From: Silvimonas soli
GTDB taxonomy: Bacteria > Pseudomonadota > Gammaproteobacteria > Burkholderiales > Chitinibacteraceae
Assembly (NCBI RefSeq): GCF_030035605.1
Contig: NZ_CP106736.1
Location: 868,001 to 932,000, forward strand
DNA length: 64,000 bases
Direction of reading: 5' to 3'
The notes under the pieces were generated by a model. It saw only the letters and a list, made by a program, of their open reading frames with translations, did not search any database and had not been told where the DNA came from. Position numbers and translations under genes: made by a program. Positions 57,196 through 64,000 of the stretch are shown here, piece by piece (within the stretch, counting starts at the first letter, position 1; the number at the start of each line of letters is the position of its first letter).

Positions 57196-57393
57196 TTACG
57201 CGTAGGGCAACATCGCACGCACACTACCCATGTTGGTCGAATCGACCATGCAGGTACCGCGCAATTGACGCTTGTTTTTGGTGGTTTTCTTGGTCAGGAT
57301 GTGGCGCTTGAACGCTTTGCTGCGCTTTACACCACCACCGCCGAGTACTTTAAGGCGCTTCGCAGCGCCACTCTTGGTTTTCATCTTGGGCAT
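57196..57393 (-). CDS. rpmI: 50S ribosomal protein L35
   Basis: From ATG 57393 (MPKMKTKSGAAKRLKVLGGG) 65 residues, highly basic, with SKAFKRHILTKKTTKNKRQL in the middle. Standard L35 length. An upstream in-frame start (MESIQ) is rejected since MPKMKT is the universal beginning and GGAGAG precedes it. It lies between infC and rplT; the 193 bp before it carries a hairpin probably used for L20 control. Confidence 0.96.
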   Translation of the reverse strand: MPKMKTKSGAAKRLKVLGGGGVKRSKAFKRHILTKKTTKNKRQLRGTCMVDSTNMGSVRAMLPYA

Positions 57394-57520
57394 TTGTATG
57401 CTCTCCAAGTATGTTTAGATTCGGCAACAGGCGCCTTCTTGCGAAGAACTTTAAGCCCGCCACCACGCTTTTATTGCGGCCGCTTGTTCCGGCTTCCGGT
57501 TTCCCGTCGCCCGAAACATT

Positions 57521-57544
57521 AGCGGGGGCAGCCGCACCCCCGCT
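57521..57544. promoter_or_regulatory. Hairpin in the infC-rpmI gap (possible L20 operator region)
   Basis: AGCGGGGG (57521-57528) pairs with CCCCCGCT (57537-57544) around eight bases, in the gap where other bacteria have the mRNA structure bound by L20. No T run follows, so it is not a terminator. The role is inferred from position. Confidence 0.45.
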
Positions 57545-57586
57545 TGAAAACTACACTGGCTAGAAACTTGCCACCATCAGGAAGAA

Positions 57587-58108
57587 TTACTTCTTCTTAG
57601 GTGCCAACATCATCACCATTTGACGCCCTTCAAGACGGGGGAATTGCTCAACTACTGCCAGATCAACCAGATCTGCTTCCACCCGCTTCAACTGCGCCAT
57701 ACCGATTTCCTGGTGAGCCATTTCACGCCCACGGAATCGCAAAGTAATCTTGGCCTTATCGCCTTCAGTGAGAAAACGGATCAGGTTTTTGAGTTTCACC
57801 TGGTAGTCGTTTTCATCAGTCCCGGGACGGAATTTAACTTCCTTGACCTGGATCTGCTTCTGCTTGAGCTTGGCCGCGTGATCTTTTTTGGACTTCTCGT
57901 ACTTGTACTTGCCGTAGTCCATGATGCGGCAGACCGGCGGCGTCGCATTTGGCGCAATTTCGACCAAGTCCAGTTCAGCCTCTTCGGCTTTGGACAAGGC
58001 CTCTTGCAAACTAATCACACCCAGTTGTTCACCCTGGGCATCCTGCAAACGCACTTCGCGCGCGGTAATCTCGCCGTTGATCCGCGGCTCCTTATCTTGA
58101 GCAGCTAT
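57587..58108 (-). CDS. infC: Translation initiation factor IF-3 (AUA start)
   Basis: IF-3 stops premature subunit joining and proofreads start codons. Extending the frame upstream of the first GTG (58054) gives IAAQDKEPRINGEITAREVR, the normal IF-3 N-terminus, beginning at an ATA at 58108 with GGAG eight bases before it and an in-frame TGA just upstream. No ATG, GTG or TTG exists between that stop and residue 19, so ATA must be the start. 173 residues; C-terminal KVEADLVDLAVVEQFPRLEG region complete. E. coli uses AUU, which lets IF-3 limit its own synthesis. Confidence 0.93.
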   Translation of the reverse strand: MAAQDKEPRINGEITAREVRLQDAQGEQLGVISLQEALSKAEEAELDLVEIAPNATPPVCRIMDYGKYKYEKSKKDHAAKLKQKQIQVKEVKFRPGTDENDYQVKLKNLIRFLTEGDKAKITLRFRGREMAHQEIGMAQLKRVEADLVDLAVVEQFPRLEGRQMVMMLAPKKK

Positions 58109-58170
58109 CTTGAATTCTCCAAGTCATTCAAAAACAAAACCGTGCGAACGGTCTTGGGTAAAAAAGCCTC

Positions 58171-60069
58171 TTACAGTAATTCGGTCTTGAGACGCTCAAT
58201 AAGCGCTGCAACCGACATTTGCCCGAGGTCTTCACCACTTCGACTACGCACGGCCACCAAGCCTTCAGCTTTTTCCTTATCGCCAACAATCAGTTGGTAC
58301 GGCAAGCGCTGCAAGCTATGTTCTCGAATTTTATAGGTTATTTTCTCGTTTCTCAAGTCCGCCTGTACACGGAAACCTGCTTGAGTGAGCATTTGGGTCA
58401 CTTCTTGTACATATTCCGACTGATGTTCGGAGATATTCATCACCACCAACTGAGTCGGAGCCAGCCACAAGGGGAACGAACCGGCAAAGTTTTCGATCAG
58501 GATGCCCAGGAAGCGCTCCATCGAACCCACGATGGCACGGTGCAGCATGATCGGTTTTTGCTTGGTGTTGTCTTCCGCCACGTACTCTGGACCGAGACGC
58601 TCCGGCAACACGAAGTCCAGCTGCAGCGTACCGCACTGCCAGGAGCGACCAATCGCGTCCTTGATGTGGTATTCGATCTTCGGGCCGTAGAACGCGCCTT
58701 CGCCCGGCAATTCTTCCCACTGCACGCCACAGGCTTGCAACGCCTCACGCATGCCCTGCTCGGCTTTGTCCCAGCCTTCATCGCTACCGGCACGTTTTTC
58801 CGGGCGCAGAGCCAACTTGATGTCGACCTGTTCAAAGCCCATGTCGTCATACACGCTCATGGCCAGTGCGTGGAATACCTTGGCTTCTTCGATGAACTGG
58901 GCATCGGTACAGAAGATATGGGCGTCATCTTGGGTAAAGCCACGCACACGCATCAAACCATGCAGCGAGCCGGACGGTTCATTGCGATGGCAAGCGCCAA
59001 ACTCGGCCAGACGCAGCGGCAGATCACGATAGGAACGCAGATCGCTATTGAAAATCTGGACATGACCCGGGCAGTTCATCGGCTTGACGGCGTAAGTACG
59101 CTTTTCCGACTCAGTGATGAACATGTTTTCCTGGTAGTTCTCCCAGTGACCGGATTTCTCCCACAGCGCGCGATCCATGATCTGCGGTGTGCGCACCTCC
59201 TGGTAGCCTGCCTTGACCAGGCGGCGGCGCATGTATTGCTCCACCGATTGCCACAGCTGCCAGCCCTTCGGGTGCCAGAACACCATGCCAGGTGCTTCTT
59301 CTTGCATATGGAACAGGTCCAGCGCTTTACCGATCTTGCGGTGATCGCGCTTTTCGGCCTCTTCCAGACGATGCAGATAGGCTTCGAGGTCTTCTTTCTT
59401 CGCCCACGCGGTGCCGTAGATACGCGTCAGCATTTCGTTCTTGGAGTCGCCACGCCAGTAGGCACCGGCCACTTTCATCAGCTTGAAGACTTTCAGCTTG
59501 CCAGTGGACGGTACGTGCGGGCCGCGACACAAGTCGGTGAAGTCACCTTCACGGTACAGGCTCAACGCCTGATCAGCCGGAATCGAGGCAATGATTTCGG
59601 CCTTGTAGGCCTCACCGATGCCTTTGAAATATTCAACAGCCGCATCGCGCGACAACTCGTAGCGCTCAACCGGAATGTCTTGTTTGGCCAGTTCAGCCAT
59701 TTTCTTTTCAATCGCGGCCAGATCTTCAGGCGTGAACGGGCGCTTGTAGCTGAAGTCGTAATAAAAGCCGTCTTCAATTACCGGGCCGATGGTAACTTGC
59801 GCTTCCGGGAACAAAGACTTGACGGCATACGCCAGCAAGTGAGCGGTGGAATGGCGGATTACTTCCAGACCATCAGCATCCCGATCCGTCACGATGGCCA
59901 GATTTACATCTCGATCGATCACAAAGCTGGTATCGACCAGCTGGCCGTTAACCTTGCCAGCCAGCGCAGCGCGGGCCAGTCCAGCACCAATGCTGCCAGC
60001 CACGCCAGCCACACTGATTGGTGCATCGAATTCACGTTTGGAACCATCGGGAAGCGTAATCGAGATCAT
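58171..60069 (-). CDS. thrS: Threonine-tRNA ligase
   Basis: Charges tRNA-Thr and edits serine. From ATG 60069 (MISITLPDGSKREFDAPISV) 632 residues in the standard order: TGS domain (1-62), editing domain with HSTAHLLAYAVKSLFPEAQV, catalytic core with MNCPGHVQIF, RLAEFGACHRNEPSGSLHGL and GSMERFLGILIENFAG, and anticodon-binding domain (VMNISEHQSEYVQEVTQ). The zinc ligands (Cys in MNCPG, His residues near IFNSD and EYHIKDA) appear intact. First gene of the thrS-infC-rpmI-rplT cluster; 62 bp separate it from infC. Confidence 0.97.
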   Translation of the reverse strand: MISITLPDGSKREFDAPISVAGVAGSIGAGLARAALAGKVNGQLVDTSFVIDRDVNLAIVTDRDADGLEVIRHSTAHLLAYAVKSLFPEAQVTIGPVIEDGFYYDFSYKRPFTPEDLAAIEKKMAELAKQDIPVERYELSRDAAVEYFKGIGEAYKAEIIASIPADQALSLYREGDFTDLCRGPHVPSTGKLKVFKLMKVAGAYWRGDSKNEMLTRIYGTAWAKKEDLEAYLHRLEEAEKRDHRKIGKALDLFHMQEEAPGMVFWHPKGWQLWQSVEQYMRRRLVKAGYQEVRTPQIMDRALWEKSGHWENYQENMFITESEKRTYAVKPMNCPGHVQIFNSDLRSYRDLPLRLAEFGACHRNEPSGSLHGLMRVRGFTQDDAHIFCTDAQFIEEAKVFHALAMSVYDDMGFEQVDIKLALRPEKRAGSDEGWDKAEQGMREALQACGVQWEELPGEGAFYGPKIEYHIKDAIGRSWQCGTLQLDFVLPERLGPEYVAEDNTKQKPIMLHRAIVGSMERFLGILIENFAGSFPLWLAPTQLVVMNISEHQSEYVQEVTQMLTQAGFRVQADLRNEKITYKIREHSLQRLPYQLIVGDKEKAEGLVAVRSRSGEDLGQMSVAALIERLKTELL

Positions 60070-60102
60070 GATCTGTCGCCTTAAATCCGTTTGTCTTTTG
60101 GC

Positions 60103-60127
60103 TTCCGGTGCATTTGCGTAGCCGGAA
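60103..60127 (-). promoter_or_regulatory. Leader hairpin upstream of thrS
   Basis: TTCCGG (60103-60108) and CCGGAA (60122-60127) flank 13 bases, 34 bp before the thrS ATG. In E. coli ThrRS represses its own mRNA through leader hairpins; whether this one acts so is not shown. Confidence 0.35.
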
Positions 60128-60171
60128 AACCGTTTTGTCGATTGCCGCATTTCGCAACGCTGGAAAAGGGC

Positions 60172-60205
60172 AAAAAAAAAGTGCGGGCAGAGCGCCGCAC
60201 TTTTT
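60172..60205. terminator. Bidirectional terminator between tRNA-Val and thrS
   Basis: AAAAAGTGCGG pairs with CCGCACTTTTT around eight bases. On the minus strand it ends the tRNA-Val transcript upstream of the thrS promoter. Confidence 0.85.
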
Positions 60206-60296
60206 ATGAAACCAAAGCCATAGCACGGCTACCGCGTTTATTTACCGGTAGTCGTGGTAGTTCGGAACATGGCTTTGTTTCCTTTGTTTATTTCGT

Positions 60297-60373
60297 TGGT
60301 AGGCACGATTGGACTCGAACCAACGACCCCCACCATGTCAAGGTGGTGCTCTAACCAGCTGAGCTACGTGCCT
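60297..60373 (-). tRNA. tRNA-Val (GAC)
   Basis: Minus strand: AGGCACG/CGTGCCT acceptor arms, discriminator A and encoded CCA; D arm TAGCTCAGCTGGTTAGAGCA; anticodon stem CCACC/GGTGG around TTGACAT with anticodon GAC; T arm GGTTCGAGTCC. 77 bases. Confidence 0.96.
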
Positions 60374-60544
60374 GTCGAAGGAGAGCGATATTAGCGGCAA
60401 CTTCGCCTGACCGCAAGTCCCTTTGTGAAAAATTCCTGATGTGCCGGCTTTTTGCGGGTGTTGTCCCCTGCCCGTTTGAAGCTTCGGCGTACATGCATCG
60501 AACCAGTCAGGCCACCGCAAACAAACGGCGTCAGTTCCAGAAAC

Positions 60545-60576
60545 AAAAAACCCCGCATAAGTAGCGGGGTTTTTTG
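60545..60576. terminator. Terminator at the end of the nuo operon
   Basis: ACCCCGC and GCGGGGT flank ATAAGTA with A6 and T6 on either side, ten bases past the DUF2818 stop on the minus strand. It marks the operon end. Confidence 0.9.
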
Positions 60577-60585
60577 CTTTGGCCA

Positions 60586-60885
60586 TTACAGCCCTGGCTT
60601 GCGCCAGAAATAGCGCCAGACAAAACCTGGCCACGCCATCACGATAAACAATGCGCCAGTCGCAGCAAAGAATTCCCAGTGCTGCGGTTGCACGCTGGTG
60701 ACGCGCGCTTCAAGCACGCGCGCAATCCCGCCAACCAGAAAATACAGAATGACCAGTTCCAGCGAGCGCCAGCCAAAATGCTTCTTCAGCTTGTCGCCTG
60801 GAATGGCAAACGCCACCCGGTCGGTCAGGAAAGGCAAATTGGCAGCCAAGACCGCCAATCCGCAAAGCAGTGCAATTTCCAGCAT
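60586..60885 (-). CDS. DUF2818 family membrane protein
   Basis: A 99-residue protein with three membrane helices (MLEIALLCGLAVLAANLPFL, ELVILYFLVGGIARVLEARV, EFFAATGALFIVMAWPGFVW) and a short basic end (RYFWRKPGL). DUF2818 genes lie right after nuoN in many betaproteobacteria, as here with seven bases between. Role in complex I is not established. The terminator follows directly. Confidence 0.88.
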   Translation of the reverse strand: MLEIALLCGLAVLAANLPFLTDRVAFAIPGDKLKKHFGWRSLELVILYFLVGGIARVLEARVTSVQPQHWEFFAATGALFIVMAWPGFVWRYFWRKPGL

Positions 60886-60892
60886 TGTCGCC

Positions 60893-62347
60893 TTACATCT
60901 GCAGTAGCGAGTGCGCTACGGCAGAAGACAAAAGGAACAAGAGACGATCTGGCATCAGGCCAATCACCAGCAACAACAGACAGTTAACCGACAACACCAC
61001 GCGGGCATCAATACCGGCCACGATCGGGCTGTGATCTTCGGCATCATCAAAGTACATGACCTTGACTACGCGCAGGTAATAGAAGGCACCAATTACCGAC
61101 ATCAGCACGCCGTAAACGGCCAGCCAGGTCAGGCCCATGTTGACGACGGCTTCCAGAATGGCCAGCTTGGCAAAGAAGCCGACGAACACCGGGATACCTG
61201 CCATCGAGAACATCACCAGCAGCATCATGGCGGCAAACCATGGGCTGCGTTGGTTCAGACCCTTGAAGTCGTCGATACGGTCTGCTTCAAAACCTTCACG
61301 CGACAGCAACATCACCACGCCGAAACCGGCAGCGGTGGTCAGCATGTAGGTCACCGCATAGAAGAACGCTGCGGCATAACCCACCGGCGTGCCCACCAGA
61401 ATACCCAGCAGCAGGAAGCCCATGTGCGAGATAGTGGAATACGCAAACATCCGCTTGATATTGGATTGTGCAATCGCCGAGAGGTTACCCAAAGCCAGTG
61501 ACAGCACCGCCATGATCATCAGCATCCCGCGCCAGTCCGGAGCGTAGCTTTCCAGACCTTGCGCCAGAATGCGGATCACAAAAGCAAATGCAGCAATCTT
61601 TGGGGCCGAACCGATCAGTTGGGCGATCAGCGTTGGCGAGCCTTCGTAAACGTCAGGCACCCACATATGGAATGGCACGGCGCCGAGCTTGAAGCCGATA
61701 CCGGTCACGATGAACACCAGACCAAACACGGTCAGCAGACGGTTGGCTTCGCCACTCATGATGCGCTGGGCAATAACCAGTACATCCAGGCTTTGCGTTG
61801 CACCGTAAACCATCGACATACCATACAGCAGCATCCCGGAAGCCAGCGCGCCCAGCACGAAGTACTTCATGGCGGCTTCGGTGGCTTGCACGGACTCACG
61901 GCGCAGACCAACCAGTGCGTACAGCGACAGCGACAGCAACTCCAGACCCACGTACAGCGTGACGAAGTTGAGCGACGAGGTCATCACCATCATGCCCAGC
62001 AGCGCAAACAAGGTCAGCGAGAACAGTTCGCCCTTGTAGATACCGCGTGCTTCGGCGTACGAGCGACCATAGATCAGCACGAGTGCCACGCCCAGGATCA
62101 TCGCCACTTTGGCAACCCCGGCCAGCGGATCGGCCACAAACATGCCGTTAAAGGCGATCTGCGAAGGATGGGTCATGCCATTGACCAGCAGACAGGCTGT
62201 TACAGCCAGTGCGATCAGAGTCAGCAGATACGTTACGTGACGCTTGGCGTCAGACAAGAAAAGATCGATCAGCAAAATGGCCGACACCGCGATCAGGAGA
62301 AAAATCTCCGGTGCAGCAGCCCATGCGTTAAGACTGGTCCAGGTCAT
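60893..62347 (-). CDS. nuoN: NADH-quinone oxidoreductase subunit N
   Basis: One of three antiporter-like proton-pumping subunits of complex I. 484 residues with about 14 helices. The family core is SLNFVTLYVGLELLSLSLYA, with the conserved glutamate, AMKYFVLGALASGMLLYGMS and PFHMWVPDVYEGSPTLIAQL. Start ATG 62347 (MTWTSLNAWAAAPEIFLLIA) is standard. It follows nuoM by 43 bp. Complete and undamaged. Confidence 0.96.
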   Translation of the reverse strand: MTWTSLNAWAAAPEIFLLIAVSAILLIDLFLSDAKRHVTYLLTLIALAVTACLLVNGMTHPSQIAFNGMFVADPLAGVAKVAMILGVALVLIYGRSYAEARGIYKGELFSLTLFALLGMMVMTSSLNFVTLYVGLELLSLSLYALVGLRRESVQATEAAMKYFVLGALASGMLLYGMSMVYGATQSLDVLVIAQRIMSGEANRLLTVFGLVFIVTGIGFKLGAVPFHMWVPDVYEGSPTLIAQLIGSAPKIAAFAFVIRILAQGLESYAPDWRGMLMIMAVLSLALGNLSAIAQSNIKRMFAYSTISHMGFLLLGILVGTPVGYAAAFFYAVTYMLTTAAGFGVVMLLSREGFEADRIDDFKGLNQRSPWFAAMMLLVMFSMAGIPVFVGFFAKLAILEAVVNMGLTWLAVYGVLMSVIGAFYYLRVVKVMYFDDAEDHSPIVAGIDARVVLSVNCLLLLVIGLMPDRLLFLLSSAVAHSLLQM

Positions 62348-62390
62348 GCTCTAAACCCTTTTAAATTCATCATTTCGGTCAATCAGCCGG

Positions 62391-63908
62391 TTATTGGGGC
62401 AATTGAGGCTGGGGCAGCTTGGACTGCGACACATGCCAGATCAGATCGTTAACGGAAACGTGCATCAGGTCGGTAAACATCTTCGGATACAGACCCATGC
62501 CAAGTACGGTAACAGCCAGCACGGCCAACACCAGGAACTCGCGCTTGTTGACGTCTTTCAGTTCAGCAACGTGATGATTGGCCACGTCACCAAAAATGAC
62601 TCGCTTGTACATCCACAGTGTGTAAGCCGCACCGAAGACCAGCGTGGTGGCTGCAAAGAAGGCGTACCAGAAATTGACCTGGATCGCGCCCAGCACCACG
62701 AAGAACTCACCCACGAAACCAGATGTGGCTGGCAAACCGGAGTTAGCCATGGCAAACAGCATCATGAAGCTGGCAAAGATTGGCATCTTGTTCGCGACGC
62801 CGCCGTAATCAGCGATCTTGCGGCTGTGCACGCGGTCGTACATCACACCGATACAGAAGAACATCGCGGCAGAAACAAAGCCGTGCGAGATCATCTGCAC
62901 GATGGCGCCTTCCACTGCGAACTGGTTCATCTGCGTGCCACCGGCAAACATGAAGAAGCCCAGTGTCACAAAGCCCATGTGCGAGATCGATGAATAAGCC
63001 ACCAGCTTTTTCATGTCAGTCTGCACCAGCGCGACCATACCGATGTAAACCACGGCGATCAGCGAGAACAGAATGAACACCCAGGCATATTCACGGCAAG
63101 CATCCGGCACGATCGGCAGCGCGAATCGCAGGAAACCGTAAGCACCCAGCTTCAGTGTAATTGCCGCCAGTACCATCGAACCACCGGTTGGTGCTTCAAC
63201 GTGGGCATCCGGCAACCAGGTGTGGACAGGCCACATCGGCACCTTCACCGCAAAGGCAAAGAAGAAGGCAATCAGCAGCAGACCTTGCGCAGTCATCGTC
63301 AGCGGCAGGCGGGCGAAGTCGGCAATCGCGAACGAGCCGTTGGCCTGACCGTACAGATAGATGAAAGCAACCAGGGTCAGCAACGAACCCAGCAAGGTGT
63401 ACAGGAAGAACTTGATCGACGCATACACACGGCGCGGACCACCCCAGATACCAATGATCAGGTACATCGGGATCAGCATGGCTTCAAAGAACACGTAGAA
63501 CAGAATCGCGTCTTGTGCGGCAAAGGCGCCGTTGATCAAACCCGACATGATCAGGAATGCGGCCATGTACTGCGCAACCCGCTTTTCGATCACTTGCCAG
63601 CCCGCCAGCACCACCATCAACGTGGTGAAGGAGTTCAAGATCACAAACCACACCGACAGGCCATCCACACCCAGCGCGTAGTTGATATTGAACGTTGCAA
63701 TCCACGGTGTGAACTCAGTGAATTGCATGCCGCCATTCAGCGTGTCAAAGCCGGTGTAAAGCGGCAGCGATACCAGAAAGCCCAGCAGTGCGCCGATCAG
63801 TGCCAGCCAGCGCGCCAACGGCGCTTTGTCATCGCCCCCGGTTGCCAGCACCACCAGGCCTGCCGCGATCGGCAGCCAGATCGTGAGGCTCAGAAGATTA
63901 CCCGTCAT
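62391..63908 (-). CDS. nuoM: NADH-quinone oxidoreductase subunit M
   Basis: Antiporter-like proton-pumping subunit of complex I. 505 residues, about 14 helices. Landmarks are FYVFFEAMLIPMYLIIGIWG, with the key glutamate, VKVPMWPVHTWLPDAHVEAP, with the lysine and histidine of the proton path, and VAYSSISHMGFVTLGFF. Start ATG 63908 (MTGNLLSLTIWLPIAAGLVV). It lies between nuoL and nuoN in the standard order. Confidence 0.96.
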   Translation of the reverse strand: MTGNLLSLTIWLPIAAGLVVLATGGDDKAPLARWLALIGALLGFLVSLPLYTGFDTLNGGMQFTEFTPWIATFNINYALGVDGLSVWFVILNSFTTLMVVLAGWQVIEKRVAQYMAAFLIMSGLINGAFAAQDAILFYVFFEAMLIPMYLIIGIWGGPRRVYASIKFFLYTLLGSLLTLVAFIYLYGQANGSFAIADFARLPLTMTAQGLLLIAFFFAFAVKVPMWPVHTWLPDAHVEAPTGGSMVLAAITLKLGAYGFLRFALPIVPDACREYAWVFILFSLIAVVYIGMVALVQTDMKKLVAYSSISHMGFVTLGFFMFAGGTQMNQFAVEGAIVQMISHGFVSAAMFFCIGVMYDRVHSRKIADYGGVANKMPIFASFMMLFAMANSGLPATSGFVGEFFVVLGAIQVNFWYAFFAATTLVFGAAYTLWMYKRVIFGDVANHHVAELKDVNKREFLVLAVLAVTVLGMGLYPKMFTDLMHVSVNDLIWHVSQSKLPQPQLPQ

Positions 63909-63960
63909 AGTCTACCTGCTTGTTTTAATTACTCTGAACTACTCGTAAACCAACCTGGAA

Positions 63961-64000
63961 TCAGTGCGCGAACGCCAGACCGCCCAGCCACAAGGTCATC
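63961..64000 (-). CDS. nuoL: NADH-quinone oxidoreductase subunit L, C-terminal end (cut by window edge)
   Basis: Only the last 13 codons or so are visible: a hydrophobic run MTLWLGGLAFAH followed by TGA at 63963-63961. The frame, position 52 bp upstream of nuoM and orientation fit the C-terminal helix of NuoL. The call rests mainly on operon order since too little sequence is present for recognition. Confidence 0.6.
   Translation of the reverse strand, partial: MTLWLGGLAFAH

Noticed and set aside
58219..60084. A 621-codon plus-strand open frame
   Set aside because: It is antisense to thrS over its whole length, has no family features and arises from the GC-rich codon pattern.
60070..60200. 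T-box riboswitch before thrS
   Set aside because: No specifier loop or T-box sequence; only a short leader hairpin and a terminator serving tRNA-Val.

Overview
The window looks like a chromosome segment of a betaproteobacterium, probably of the Neisseriales/Chitinibacter type. The evidence is the gene order thrS-infC-rpmI-rplT-pheS-pheT-ihfA-merR-tRNA-Pro, the run ilvE / zf-CHCC protein / waaF, a DUF2818 gene directly after nuoN, and an EXDD-type RelA. The genus cannot be fixed from sequence reading alone.

Layout. 1-12,890 is a nitrate-respiration and molybdenum block: moaA (cut by the window edge), narGHJI on the minus strand, a phospholipase-D-type lipoprotein, an exported protein of unknown role, the nitrate/nitrite transporter narK and a small sulfite-oxidase-fold exported protein. 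12,900-21,900 holds intergenic repeats, a VOC protein with a WYL regulator, a zinc-type ABC importer operon (small His-rich protein, ATPase, permease, binding protein) behind a palindromic operator, a MocR regulator opposite a GNAT enzyme, a thioesterase-fold protein and the RhlE helicase. 21,900-37,000 is mostly housekeeping: ilvE, waaF, flhF-flhG, a four-gene MCE lipid transporter, relA, a NicO/DUF1007 metal pair, pyk and tRNA-Arg. 37,500-48,100 is a variable stretch of GNAT enzymes, unknown membrane proteins, a GGDEF-EAL protein, a cytosolic trypsin-like protease, a Crp/Fnr regulator and BON-domain genes. 48,119-52,424 is a decayed mobile region against tRNA-Pro: IS21 ends, a truncated IS3 transposase, a helicase remnant, an IS21 copy with a deleted transposase, a strong hairpin cluster and an alpA-type regulator. 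52,425-60,373 is the translation cluster with tRNA-Pro and tRNA-Val. 60,586-64,000 is the distal end of the nuo operon.

How it works together. MoaA makes the first intermediate of the molybdenum cofactor used by NarG, and NarK brings nitrate to the cytoplasmic NarG active site. NuoL/M/N belong to the electron-transfer chain that supplies quinol to NarI. The zinc importer and the NicO/DUF1007 pair suggest attention to metal supply. The most novel-looking material is the mosaic at 48.1-52.4 kb, the hairpin cluster at 50.9-51.05 kb, an orphan strong terminator at 21.8 kb that implies an unannotated transcript, and paired CTAG dyads about 130 bp upstream of both narG and narK. I found no CRISPR array, no complete prophage and no clearly new multi-gene system.
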